64,000 nt of DNA from Clitopilus passeckerianus (Eukaryota; Basidiomycota; Agaricomycetes; Agaricales; Entolomataceae): assembly GCA_944990035.1 (NCBI GenBank), contig CALYLX010000058.1, positions 248,001-312,000 on the forward strand, read 5' to 3'. The notes beneath the pieces are model-generated. The model saw nothing but the letters and a program-made list of their open reading frames with translations. It was not told the DNA's origin and ran no database searches. Both the position numbers and the translations under genes were made by a program. The first letter of the stretch is position 1; the number at the start of each line of letters is the position of its first letter. This document shows, in pieces, positions 1 to 12,800 of the stretch.

Positions 1-3000
1 CTCTTCAAGGCCGCACGCATCTTTCAAATTGAACCCGAGATCTTCTATGAACCTACCTGGTTCGTATGGCTTCCGCATTTCTTTGTCGACAACCAGAGCA
101 TCCCGTGCCCAGAGTGTCGCAAAGCTGGGCGAACAGCTGGGAATCACATACCTGTCGCATTGCAGCTCAACGGCTGGACGGATTCGCCTCGAAGAATTGT
201 TGACATTGACCAGAACATCTATATCATCGGGTACCGATATAAGTGCGGACGCTCGGAATGCAAGAAGACTTATCAAAGCTGGTCACCCGCCCTCCTCGAT
301 GCCCTTCCCCTGCTGTTGCCTCACAATTCACATTCTACCTCACTCATCGTTGCGGTGTTACCGACCGCCTGATTGCTCTCCTTCGATCCAGCTTTCAACG
401 CGGTCATGGGCCATCTCCCTTTGCGGCCATGATTCGTACATTCTACATTCGTCGCCATGAAAAACTCCAGCTGCTGTACTACGAGCTCGTGAAAAGTCGG
501 ATGGAAACTGAGTCCATAAGAGGACTGCTAGTGCAGCATCCCCGGTTTGGGCTGTGGAATGACCGTGCTAAGTATGCAGGTTACGTCCCCTCAGGGCGCT
601 ACTTTGGAGATCTCTACAATGCATTTATGGAAAGACATGCATGCGAGATCGACCAACATATGGCAATGCTGTCTTGCCGGATACTGACGATAGACCACAG
701 TTTCAAGGTATGAACCTTTCTCCAACACATCATATGGGTGCTTATCAAGGTGCTCGTTGTTTTCCAGGTTCCGAAGCACATCGGGAAGGTGAACGGCGAG
801 CCCGTTTTTGGTGCTCTACATACCGGCATCAATGAGTACAACGAGGTTCGAACCATGACCCTCACTCCCACAAAGGCCCACAACCAGTTCATGCCGGCAT
901 TGGCAACCATTCCTCACTCTCTTCGAGAGTATGGCCATGATGATATTGAACTGGTCTTCACAGATAATGTTCGGGGTGACAAGGCAGAGCTCGAGAAAGT
1001 GTTTCCGTCTCTTCGTCGTGATGTCAAGCCTATACTGTCATCGACTACACTGGATGCCCTTGTCATACCTTTGGACTGGACAATCGTTATTCTGGAGTCA
1101 TCATTCCAGATCACCTTCCAGATGAATCTCGTAATGGAGCAGGTTAGTCGGCTTGGAGATGGAGAATACTTTGATGTGGGGATGGACATGGAATGGCCGG
1201 TCGATGAAGGAATCCAGGGTTACGTTGCCGTTGTTACACTTGTTGTGGATAAGAAGATTTATCTTATTTGTGTAAGCTGCATTGACTGCAACTATGTTCA
1301 TCAATTAAATACTTTATAGCTTTCAAAACTTCCTCTTACAGCCACTGGATACCTCAACCCTCCCTCAGCCTTGCTGGCCTTGCTTCAAGCCCTCGGATCC
1401 GAAAATACGGTGTCCATATTAAAGCTGACTTCACCCGGCTTTTCAAAAACTGTGGGTTTGACACAAAACGTGACATCCCTCCATTTTCTGGAGCCATTGA
1501 GCTTGGCGCTATGGCCCATGAACGCAACCTGACTCAAAGATCCAACACCTCTCTGCAGGATCTTGTTGGCGTTCTGTTGAAGCGATACATTTCCAAGAAT
1601 GAAACTGTTCGCATTAGTACAGCCTGGGTTGAGGATGAACTATCCAGTGATGCAATTCGGTATGCAAGCCTTGACGGATATGCAACCTGGACCCTCCAAG
1701 AGCACATCACCAGTGTGGCCTCACAGCGTCCCATATCCCTTGACACCCCTCCTGGCACTCAGGTGAAGTTGCTCTCACGGGATGGCTCTTCTGTTGTGGC
1801 CATTGGCTACGTTGCACCAGATCGTGCAAGCGTCAAGAAGCACAATGGTGTGAACGTCACCCGCACCCGCACTCTCATCAATATTACGGCCATTATCCAA
1901 CCTGCATACCTGGTCCGAGGTGCCCTATTACCCTCGAAAGCGGACACAGCTATCTCTGAAGTGGCTCAGCCTCTTCCTTACCGGATGCTCTGTGATATGC
2001 GGGATGTTCAAATAGCACTTGGTATTGCACCTGTTCGTGATTTACCCCGCTGCCCCCTTCCACCCCACCCTTACACTCCCAACCATGATCCCTACTCTGA
2101 TCCTATTGAAGGTATTGAGCCCCATCCTGATCCCTCCTTATTATCTGAGGAGGAGAGTATGGATGATATTGAGCGGCTTCAATGGCCAGCATTGATCAGC
2201 CACGATGCGGAGACCGAGCAGTTGACAGCATCATCAGCTGCTGATTCTGCAGCAATGTCTCTGGCAGACAAATACATCCCGGCTGCCCTTGCCACTACTG
2301 CAGCTACCGTCTCTGGTCTCTACTCAGACCCAGAGTTACGCTCACGAGTGCTCGGGGACATTTGGCATCTTATGGATCAGTTCAAGATTTCACGAACTCA
2401 TGGTCTGCGTCATGCCTTTGCCCGGGCTCTTCGTGATGCTATTTTCATTCCGGACCCAGAGGATAAGGCTGCAGTAGAGCGGTTCTTAGCTACTCAAGGT
2501 ATCACCTGGGATCAGATGGTTCTCTGGAAGTCCAACTGGGTCTGGAAGCGTGTTCGACGGTTTGTCCCCGGGCCGATGTTCTAGCTCCTCGAGTTGCACA
2601 GGTCATCCGTACCTATGGACCACTTGTTGATGCGACAACCAGTCAGCCACTTTTCAATGAAGCATCATTCTTGAAGGCAAAGAACATCCTTGAGAACATC
2701 CATGCGGGTTACTATTCTGACCCATGTGGAGTCAAACTCTACACTCCCGATCGCAAAGACAAGTTTGGTCTTCAACTCTATCACTGTCTTCGGGGCACAA
2801 ATGGAGTTGAGGGTGGGGTGCACCAGAACATAGCAAGGCGCTTTGGCTCATATTGTGCCTCACCGCAGTTTGCAGCCAACCTCCTTCGTGATTACTGCAG
2901 TCATCACAACCTTGTAGTAAGTACTGTTATCCTTACAAGCTTAGTACAGTGGCATTCTAAACTACTTAGGTTGGGACTCTAAACCGCACAGGAAAGCCGT

Positions 3001-4044
3001 TTCAAGGATCATTTGATATCTGGACTCGGAACCACCTTGCAGACCTTATCGATGTTACTCGAGACATGTTTGACCCAACTACCCTGGAACCTTCTCTTGT
3101 TGGGTGGGTCAACGGTACTAACTACCGACCATCCCGGGAGACCTTTGGTATTCTTCCTCTGTCTCCTGCTTCCAAACAAACCCTTGGTATGGACAGCTTT
3201 TCCGTTCAGCATGCCAAAGACAACAAAATCCGCCACTATAACCTTGCTATACAACAAGAAACTCGGTTTGCTGTTCTCCCGTCCACACCCAAGAGGAACA
3301 TGCTTTGTTCAGAGAGTTCCTCAGGCCGGATGGTCCCTTTACACATGGTTTAAAGCCAAATTGGATAACATTGACCGCTCAATGGTCTGCAAAATCTGAC
3401 AGAGTAAAAGTGTTCTACAAGGTATGTCTATGTAGTACTTGAACATACGTTGATAGTACTAACTAAGTGCTCCATATTTGTTCCATTAGCTTCCTGAACA
3501 CTTGAAGAACTTCTATAAATCATGGTTGGAAACAAGAAATGAGAAGAACAGCTTCGAACCCTATCGTGCTACATTCCAGCAAGTTGCCTCTAATCTTACT
3601 CCAGACCGCTCTGCTATCCCACCTATCCCAATTGCTGAGCGTACTCTGGTTGCTGCTCAAATCACGGCTCTCCCGCTACCACGTCCAGCTATACCCGCTG
3701 ACTGGACAATGATCAATACATCCAACCCACCGGCAGAGCAGAGTGGACCTAGAAGCAGCACTGGTAGTCAGGCTCCGACTGCACTTGTGTTCAAGAATTC
3801 TTCAGCGCACCGTTTCCAACAAACCCTGCCAGTGGCTGCAGGGTCAGCATCCTCAGGCTCTCGTGACAAGGGGAAGAAACGGGCTCAACCAAGTGATTTT
3901 CATCCAGGTCCAAACTTGGGCCTATCACGGGTGATGTACCACAAGCCCCGAACTTGTCTTTGCTGTGGCGGAGACAAATGTAAGGGGAGAGGCGGAGAAC
4001 ACTACTGTCCAAACTTTGCTGGCTCCAGTGCAAGCGGTTCATGA
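1..4044 (+). pseudogene. Degraded DUF6729 / DDE-like / 3'-5' exonuclease gene, 5' truncated by window
   Basis: The reading frames, taken in order, follow an Agaricomycete multi-domain family, as I recall it. A zinc-ribbon-like part comes first (CPEC near 105, then CGRSEC near 245). A DDE-transposase-like part follows (IDHSFK near 690, FTDN near 957). Next is a WRN/DEDDy 3'-5' exonuclease (DME near 1180; HIKADFTRLFKNCGF near 1420; YASLDGYATW near 1660). A C-terminal region ends in a zinc knuckle (CLCCGGDKCKGRGG near 3955). Plausible introns lie at about 710-767, 1270-1318, 2918-2970 and 3421-3490. The frame breaks at about 310, 1395, 2565 and 3300 at places where no intron fits, so the copy looks inactive. 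The last codons after the knuckle may also be shifted, with homologous coding possibly running to about 4148. The true start lies left of the window. Calling the second part DDE-like is inference; the exonuclease call is firmer. Confidence 0.65.
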
Positions 4045-4294
4045 AGGTATGTTTGATATTTCTGTCTGTGTAGGTGTTCAAGTGCTAATTCTGACTCGGA
4101 AAACATTTTGCAGTCTACGAAACGCATTCCGATACTCAATTGCAATATAATCAATACTTTTCTTTGGTAAGGCTACCCGTTCACTGATTTCCTGCCGATT
4201 TCTTTGGTCTCGTCGGGCTGGTGGTTGCTACGATACGGTAGTACATGTACCTCATCAATTAATTTCCGTTCTCCCTCGCTCCATCGGCAATTAA

Positions 4295-5378
4295 TTAATT
4301 AATTTTTTCGAAACGCTTCGCGAACCCCCAACTATAGTTAAAGTGCCCAGCAGTTCCACCCATTTCTTGGCCGCTGGGGGCGGATGAGACCATTGGTAAT
4401 GAGATTAAAAACGAAATAAACTCACGTTCCACCCCTTTTCGCAGGCACGGGCATGGTTCCTTTACCTATCTTGTCCACCATTTCCGGGGTAATGTGGTCG
4501 TGGGTCATCTCAGACGCCCATACACCGGGTGCGATTGAATTCACTTTGATGTTGAGGCCCTTCAGCGCAAATTCCGTTGAAAGGAGTTTAGTCAAATGGC
4601 TGGTTGCGGCCTTGCTAGTATTGTAGCAGAACTATTCCATAAAGCTGGGTCAATCACCTGCTGTGAAGTCCAAGATATGCAACGTACATGTTCTTGGGCG
4701 ACCTTGATGACGCCACTAATGCTTGTGGTGTTCACAACTACGGCACCCCAATCAGAATCGTCCTTTGAACCTTTATCAAGCAGTCCCAAGAAAGCCGAGG
4801 CGACGAAGAAGACCGAGAATGTGTTGATCTTGTATAGCTCGGACCATTGCTCAAAGCTCTCGTTGTTGAAGAGGGCCTGGCCAAGTGTCTCGGCGTCTTT
4901 GCGCTCTGGGACCGTATCGTCTTTACCCATGAAACGGGAGACAGGTCCAACCTGACCTGCGCTGTTGCCATATATCAGCCGACATATCTTGAAGTGAAGA
5001 AAGACTTACTTGTTGAACAATGCATGTAGCTTTCCTTCCTTCTCGTCGATGATCTTCTTTCCTTGTTGAATGCTTTCCTTGTCTGTTACATCCATTTGTA
5101 TCCTGTAGCGTCACATAGATTTATTGGTATATAACCTAGTCTATCATCTTACTCGGAAGAACTCACGGAATGATCACTCCCCCTTCCCTATTACTCTCAT
5201 GCTGCTTCCAGTCATCAGCAATCTTTTGCAAGACCTCCAGTCTTCGTCCGGTAATGTAGACTTTTGCTCCAGCAGCAGCCAAACCATGAGTAATCTGGAG
5301 ACCGATGCCAGTTCCACCTCCTGTGACGAGGGCAACACGACCGGAAAGGGAGTATAGTGCTGCAGGGCGATATGACAT
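4295..5378 (-). CDS. Short-chain dehydrogenase/reductase (SDR)
   Basis: Likely an NAD(P)H-dependent oxidoreductase of the classical SDR family, resembling fungal RhlG-like 3-oxoacyl reductases. The first exon (from ATG 5378) has the cofactor motif TGGGTGIG near residue 20. Later exons carry NTTSISG and, after splicing, the catalytic YNTSK (YxxxK) followed by NSIAPGVWASEMT. The intron before the YxxxK exon runs from GTACGT to AATAG. Further introns separate the N-terminal exon and the exon containing MDVTDKESI. The last exon, entered after a GTGAGT intron near 4424, starts GQEMGGT, but it then loses the usual C-terminal glycine-rich strand and stops at 4295. The 3' end may therefore be diverged or mis-spliced in my model. 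The substrate cannot be read from the sequence. Confidence 0.82.
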
Positions 5379-5779
5379 GATGGTTCAAAATAAAGGCGGG
5401 GGTTTATCCAGGCATAGGGAGATGGATTATAGATTAGAAACTATTCCGACAAATGACCACTCGAGATCGGGCCGGTGACGGACACGGTACTCCCGTGTAC
5501 CGAGTGCGGCGCAAAACATTTTGGCGCCCCATCACCAACCCAATGGACATGGCGTGTCCAGTCGTCGTCTTCTCATTGGGTTTCGAGACAGTCGCCATCG
5601 ATGTAGAGTGGGCGTGACTGACAACTGATAAACGCCCGTACAAAAACTTTGCCTAATACGTGGTTATATTGAAGGAGTGACATGAGTTAATCATAATACA
5701 ATGAGAGTGTGTCGCTATCAGTACAGCTAGTGTACAATATTAGAATGGTGACATTAGTGTCAACAAAGACTATAAAATA
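5379..5779. other. Intergenic region, no gene seen
   Basis: This is the spacer between the SDR start and the stop codon of the F-box gene. It should hold the SDR promoter and the F-box 3' UTR. I see no convincing coding signal or repeat. Confidence 0.5.
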
Positions 5780-7491
5780 CTATCGTCCTTGTATCCACAT
5801 AGAGTTCTGTCTGACATGCATGTGCATACTCATCTTCCCCTGTGATCCTCCGTTCATGACCCCGACCTGCCTTCCAACTCTCTGCTTTCTTGACGAAGGC
5901 CGCTTCTGTGGACCATTGAAGGCACCAACCTCCAACACCTGCTCTCCGCGCCTCCCGGAGATGACTATTCTTCTAAGCTCTCTGAAAGCACTCCCAATCA
6001 GTGCCGGAATCATTCCGGGATCGTACCAAGCACCCTCGACGCGCAGTTCTTGGAGTGTATGTGGTAGGGAATATACATAAAAGAATGACTTGAGACTCGG
6101 GAACGGGGCTGTGTCGGATTGAATGTGTATGTATGGGGAGACGGGAGGATAGTTGGGAGATGATCGGAAGTAGGGAGTTCGGAGGACATCAACGAGATGC
6201 AGTTGGCGAAGCTGGGGCGTGACTATCTGTGTCACTGTCTTCACCAGTTCGTACGGTATATCGCGGCCTTCAACTCGTAGTTGCATCCTCCTGAGATAGG
6301 GTAATGCGACCGTTCTCGACCGTCTTGATCTTGCTAAGGCAGGCGCTTCAGTCCGTTTCTCCGGGAACAGGAGTCGAAGCTCGACCAGTCTTGATGACAC
6401 TTCAAGCATTGAAAGCACCTCATCTGCTGCATTATCGCCATCGGAAAACGCGTGATGTGTCCAATCGAGGTATGTGAGGTTGCCGAAGAGACTAGACAGC
6501 CATGTTAATCGGATCCCGTCCAAGGTCACTCTCCTAAGTCGTGGAGCAGAACCAGAGAATAGCAGGAACGTCTTGTTGTCATCATTGTGCCTGTAAACGA
6601 GGGAAAGTTCCTCAAGGGATGTTGCAGCAACTGCAGATCGACGTGAACGGAACGCTGAACCGGAGGTCCCACAGCACGATGATAGAGCGGCGTTCCAGAG
6701 ATAGGGGGCTGGACATGTGAAGTTGATAGAGAGAGATCGCCAACGGGAGATATATGGAGTGACGATGTGCATCCGCCAGGAGATAACATCGGCATCGACA
6801 GGATGACGCTGTTGATTATACCCGTGACCATGGCTGCCACTGCCGGTGAGTTGAACATCGAGAGTGCAAGCTCGGGCCCTTCTTATCCTTTCCGTCCACA
6901 TCTCCCATTCTGCTTCCCACTGCCTTTCTGTGATGAAAGGCCCCACTACTTCTCGTACCCGAGGTGTCCTTCCAAGAGATATCTTACTCCAGAGGGCAGG
7001 GGTGCGAAGCGCGATCTGACGCCAGGTTCGGCAGACAAGCGAAACCTGTACAGGGAGCATAATGTCGTCCTCCGATCCGAGAACGAAAATATGAGCTAGG
7101 AGTTCATAGGGTAGTTGATGGATGAAGTGGATGCGATACGGGTGATGAGCATAGGGATGGGCAGCCGGAGACAAGCCTCTCCTGGCTTTGTGGAGAGGCC
7201 GGGGGCGGGATATTTCCGCGACGGAATCGTAGGAGTGTGAGGGTTGCTGGACGAAGGTATTGGGGGATGGCCGAGGAATATCATGGGATGGTCGGTTCAC
7301 AAATATTGAGGGAGCGCATGGAGATGGTTTGCTTTGGAAACTATGGTAAGATCGAAACCTATCAGAATCAAAGCAACAGGGGGAGTACAAACAACGTACA
7401 GTGAAGTGCTGATTCGTGCTTTGATTGCGTCTGTGAAGGAGCGCGTGAGCGTCAACGCTTTACGCTGTGTTCTCTTGAGCGTCGAGGGCAT
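5780..7491 (-). CDS. F-box protein
   Basis: Probable SCF ubiquitin-ligase substrate adaptor. An F-box lies near residue 100 of the model (FIHQLPYELLAHIFVLG, then VSLVCRTWRQIALRTPALW). A long, weakly repetitive C-terminal half follows, of the type basidiomycete F-box proteins use for substrate recognition. The long exon has no in-frame ATG before the F-box. A short first exon from ATG 7491 (MPSTLKRTQRKA) joined through a 59-base intron (7399-7341; GTACGT...CATAG) restores the frame exactly, and I adopt that start. An alternative acceptor 18 bases upstream is also in frame. The model gives about 550 residues. The substrate is unknown; the family is heavily expanded in Agaricomycetes. Confidence 0.78.
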
Positions 7492-8397
7492 CGACGCAGC
7501 TGTTGAAGGAATGTAGATAGTTGAGAGGGAAACAGACCACTAGTATTCCCAGAGCCGGTTTATAGGAAAGGAACCATGGTAAACCCCGCACATAAGCAGA
7601 TAATGGAAGACAGGGGACAACAAGAGAGAGCCATCGGAGACAAAGAATCGGCTAATTAAGACAACAGGAGATGGCGCTATTACTATTCCAGAGGTTGCTG
7701 TGCCGTCAGGTCCATTTCAGGCCGGTTAGCTCGTTTTGCTTCTGTCATAAAGGACTGCCCACTAAGACTTCATAAAGCGCAGCACAAGCGGTCTCTTCCG
7801 CAATCGTGGGCCAAAGGGAGTCAGCTAGGGGCACACAAAGGAAGAAGATACGGGTTTGTGGTTCTTCAGGTGACGAAGGGATCATGCCAGTAGCTTGTAA
7901 TGGAGAGGAGGAATGATGTGGTAAATGACAGGTGGCTATGCCCAAGGTTGTCGGAGGGTATCCGCACTTGCCCTCTTCAGCACAGCCAGATGACACGGGG
8001 GATCGAACATGTCGGGACGTAGGGAGCGACGATATCTATTCGCCGACTTGGTGGTTAAGGATATTTCGGTGGCGCAGCATCTGCTAGTCAGCATATTTGT
8101 AGCACGTCAGCTAGCAGGTACAGATAGCGTTGATACAGACAGTCACAATTTGGTCACAATGGAGACATCCATTCTACACCTCGTTGGTACCACGATGTAT
8201 AGCGAAAAAACGACAGGTGCAGGCGGCTTGACGTCCACTTAGACCCGATATCCGTATTTTTTTCTTTCGCTGCAATTTGCATCCCCTCAGAAACGAGAAT
8301 GAAGCACAAAAGAGAAAGGCTAATCCGAAACGAAAGCAAAACATTCGTCGGCTTCTCGTCGTCTAATTTAGTGTCAATGGGTAAAGGCTTGAAATGA
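7492..8397. other. Intergenic region, no gene seen
   Basis: Only short open frames on both strands with no recognisable motif. The part next to 7491 presumably holds the F-box gene promoter. Confidence 0.45.
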
Positions 8398-9009
8398 TTA
8401 CAATGTCGGATACAAAATACGCGCCAACTGCTTTGTATAATCAACATATGCTACGTGTGGGATATGATCATGCAAGAAAACACTATTCGAGTGGGGGTAG
8501 CTGAAATTTGAATTCGGTGAGGTGGGCACACCGAATACGAGGTGCGGAACCGCCGTAGGTGGAAGGTTGGAGAATCTGGCAAGGGTGGCCCCAAGACCGT
8601 GGCTCACACTATGATGTGAATCACTCCTAAACTGGAAAATGTAGAGATGCCCAGCATGGACGATAAACGAGTCAATAGCAATCGGCCAGACGTGGGGTCC
8701 CAGAGAGACTGAGAGTTCTGAGTTCGAAACCTTGGGTCTGTGGTTAGTTGAATGTCGGCAGTCGAGATTCGAGCAACAGCTCCGTGATGCCCCCAGCCTC
8801 CGGTTCCGTTTAAAGCGTTTACCCATGTTGATATGTTCTTGAAGGCTCCAGGACCAGAACTGGGAGAAAAGGCGACGTCGCACGACTGGTGAAATACGGT
8901 CTACAGTGGAATCCGCAAGGTTCGAATCCGGACGATACACCACACAGAGACTGCGGGGGATATCATTGGTGCGCAAATTGACACCTCTTTCGTCCACAAA
9001 AGTATACAC
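8398..9009 (-). other. Possible gene remnant, 203-codon open frame
   Basis: A single open frame of 203 codons on the minus strand in a gene-poor stretch. The second half (SFIVHAGHLYIFQFRSDSHH and PHLVFGVP) has alternating hydrophobic strands. It faintly resembles the C-terminal strand-rich domain of crinkler-like and NLR-like fungal proteins, in which a 'yFQvt...wrlvFVVP' pattern is common. That is a visual impression only. No start context or splice partners were found, so it may be the 3' end of a decayed gene or chance. Confidence 0.25.
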
Positions 9010-9845
9010 GAACTTTTCAGGTGTGTCAAAACTGATCGATCAGTCCCGTGCGTCGTAAAATTCATGAATTCGGTCCGCTGAATATTCCAAGTAGAGGCAT
9101 GCACTTGGACCAGCAGTCTAGGACCGTTCGTGAATTTCTTCAGTTGTACGTTCCGGGTAGAGCTCCGCCTTGCTGCAAAGTTGCCGTCACATGAGCCTCT
9201 GAATCTGCGACTTCTAGTGCACTACGTACGCCTTTTCCAGCTCAGCTTTTGTCGATAGATTCATGATTATCGGCTCGGGCAACCATTGCGGGCCGAAATG
9301 GTGGTGGTGGTGGTGGTGATGGCACGCAACGAGCTCAGAGACGAAGAGCAATCTAGTATTGGGAACGATCGGAATTAGTGACTAAGGAGTTTCTGTGGTG
9401 CACCGGGGGAGGGCTACTTGACGTCTTCCAGGGCTGGGCACACTATCCTCGGTATGAGCAATCTACATATGATTAGAAACAATGTTGTTGCTGCAGAGAG
9501 CGAATCCGGATTAATATAGAGACAAGAGAACTCGTACGCCTTTCCTCGTTTGAAGAAGAACTTGATAGCAATGTGAATACATATCAAGCTCAAGTGCTCT
9601 TCTAAGGCGCTGAATTGGAATTTAAACTGGATTCTTGCCCGATTCATGGTTCGCTCATGTCGGCTGCAAGCAAGAGCAGTGGGATGAAGAAATGGTTGGC
9701 TGCACTGCCACAAATTCCAAGTTCAGCACAGAGTTTGGTCACGTCCGACCTCAGAGGTCAAAGTACGGGCTTTCGCGGCCCCGCCGAAATACTTACAACC
9801 TCAACTAGCTAAGGTCCCCCCCAAGCGTCGAGGACTGACTATAAA
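9010..9845. other. Intergenic region, no gene seen
   Basis: Upstream region of the PRP24 homologue. It contains a short trinucleotide repeat and otherwise only short frames without motifs. Confidence 0.5.
9299..9321 (+). repeat. (TGG)n microsatellite
   Basis: About six to seven perfect TGG/GGT units in non-coding DNA about 530 bases upstream of the PRP24 start codon. Confidence 0.85.
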
Positions 9846-12800
9846 ATGGCCGAAGAACAAGCATCATTGGAGGCTCTGGCTGAAATATTGACACAACTAT
9901 CCGAACGGCCATACGACATAAAGCTCCATGCAAAGCACATTCAACTGGCACAGGCACTTCAAAATGGAGAGGAAGATACTACTAAGCCTTCAGAAGAGCT
10001 TCTGTCCGCGCTGTCAATGGTCCCAGAGTTCCTCGCAGCAGGGGAAGGAGTTTGGTTGGACTTAATACAAGCAAAAGAGGGACAGGTCGATCTGGACACG
10101 CGAGAAGGGGTAGAGGAGCTGCTTAACTTGTATGAACGAGCTGAGGGAGATTATCTTTGTAAGTATTGCGCTCTGTTCTCATCCTCTTCAAGACCTCATG
10201 AAAGCGCTATAGCTATCCCTATCCTGCAGAAACACCTCGAGTTTCTCATCGAAAGATACGAACACTATGCTGAATCAAGGTCACGACCTGAGTCGTTTGA
10301 AGACGTCTTTTCCACACCTTGGACTCGCAGCGCTATTACAACAGTTGTGAACAAAGGATTGACCCATTTAACACGAGTGCGTTCCACTTTACGCCCGCGA
10401 CAATATCTAATAGGATGTTGACCGCAGGGCCATTTGTTATGGGAGCTTCAACGTGACTGGGAACTTCAAGTGCTCGAGAGCGCTCCCGTAGAACAAAAGT
10501 ATGTCTTAGCAACCAATCTGGAGTAGCTTAGCCTGATTTTCAACAATCAGGCCTCCGCTTGTTGACAACATTCAGGTCTTCCTTCTCAATCGCCTTCGAC
10601 AGCCCCAAGCAGGTATGTAACCCAAGATTTTGTTAAACCTTTGTCCCGAAATCTTCAACTTCGTCGCTCTGCTAGCTTGGATGCTCAATACTCCTTGTGC
10701 ACTATAGACTCGGACGTTGCGTTCCAGACATACTCGACATTCACCACCAATTACAAGCCACCAGCCGAATACGAGCCTCTGCTTGTCACAGCGTCGAAAA
10801 TTCGTGGGCAAGGGACAAAGGCCTACCATAGGCGAGAGCAATTTGAATTGCAGCTGGTATGTACATGTTCTGTGAAATTCCGCGATTAGGTGATTTATGA
10901 CCTGGTAGAATCAATACGGCAACTCCTTGGATACATTTGCACGTTACATCGCCGCTGAAAGGCGCGCGAGGAACCCTGATTTATTCGTCATGTCCGGTGT
11001 TTATGAGAGAGCAATAGCAGAAGCCGCCAAGCGACGTTGGCAAGGCCAGGATGGGATGGAAGACGCTTTGAGGGCGTTCTGGATTGGTTATTGTGACGCT
11101 TTGGTGGGTCGAGGGGTTTCTCTCCGTTGGACTGACATTGATGGTTATGACTTATCCAGAGGATCAATGAGGCTGAACCTGACGTTCAGCTAAAGGTGTA
11201 TCAGCGTGCAATTAGAAGTGTACCTGGCTCCGGCGAGGTTTGGGCAAGATATATTCGCTTCTTGGTGATGATGCTCCCTATCTTTGTGTAGCTTGGTTAT
11301 TGACGTCATTATAGGAACGGAATGCAGGTGTTACAGAAGAGCTTCCGTCTATCTCTGGTCTGTTTGTTCATTTCTATGTGGTTTTGACTGTGCCTATCGT
11401 TCGTACTAGATGTTTTCGACCAAGCTTTCGCGACCAAGTTACTCGCCACAGATCCCGAACAGATTGTGCCAGTCATTCTGGCGAGGGCAGGCTACGATAG
11501 ACGGCTGATTGAAGCTAATCCCGAAAGTCCGTGATATTTCAGTTCCCCTAATCAATTTGAGCTGACCCTCTCTCACTAGACGACGAAATTCTGCCTACTT
11601 TGATCGCCATCATTGAGAATGGTATACAGATGGTATATAACGGTGGGTACTTTGTTGTTCTGCCCCGTTTGTGGCCGTATCTTATAACGCAACTTTATAG
11701 CCTCTAAAACGGGAGATTCTCGATACCGACTGGAGAAGTATCTGGCTGAAATAGTAAGCCAAATACGTCCCTGCGACATTTTGCACCAATCTCATTGAGC
11801 TTCCAGTATGCCAAAGCTGGCCTTCTCGACAGCGCCGTACAAGTATGGCAGAATGCAGCAAAGACGAACAAGTCAAGTTATCTGGTTTGGACGCATTACA
11901 CCGATTTCTTGATGTATGTTCCATCCTAGCCCAACGCGTTGCGGTTATTTATCCTAGTTCCTTTGCAGTAAACATGGTGCATACGAGGAAGCACGTAGAG
12001 TATTTTTGGACGTTCATACGAAGAATCTGGATTGGCCCGAAGCTATTTGGGAGGCTTGGTTTGCCTTTGAGCATTTGCACGGCTCCCTTGAGGACTTGGA
12101 ATCCTCCTTGGATAAGATCCAGAAAGCCCAGTACCAGGTCAATGCGAGGCGTGCCAAGGTGTGTGTTTCTTTCTGAGGATGATAGCACACCGTCGATCTC
12201 CTGCTCGCCAACAGGAGGCAGAGAAGGCGTCATATGAGGCACTGCAAGTGACAATGGAGGCTCAGGCAGCCAATGTCCCTGTTGCAGAAGCTCTCATACC
12301 GAACACGGATATACCTATGGAAATCGACGTACCAGCAAACCAAGAGCGAAGGCGGAAACGAGGGGCTGAGGAAGACGGAGTCGAGGAACATCACAAGAAA
12401 GCCAAAATCGGTGGGTTCCCTTTCACCCCGTAGTCAATTTACTCGTTAACTGATTTGGATTATTTAGAGAACACAACTCCCCTAAAAAGGTCTGTTCCTT
12501 CACCTCCCTGGTTGTCAAATTTACCGATGTTTCATCCCTAGGGACCGAGAGAATGCAACGGTTTTCGTGGCCGAGCTGCCTATTGGCACTACTGAGGACG
12601 ATCTGAAAGTCCTCTTCAAGGATGTGGGTAAGGGTGGTTGCCTCAATGGACGTTGCTTAGTGTTCTCTAGTGCGGAACTGTACGAGAAGTCAAAATCACC
12701 GAACTCCCCAATACCTCCGTGGCTACTGTCGAATTTATGGATCGAGTAAGTTTCGGTTCACACAGGTACACAAACCTGATTGATTGTAATACCTTGCTTC

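Noticed and set aside
8920..8940. GGTTCGAATCC, resembling a tRNA T-loop
   Set aside because: The flanking five-base arms do not pair (CAAGG against CCGGA), and no acceptor or anticodon stem is found around it.
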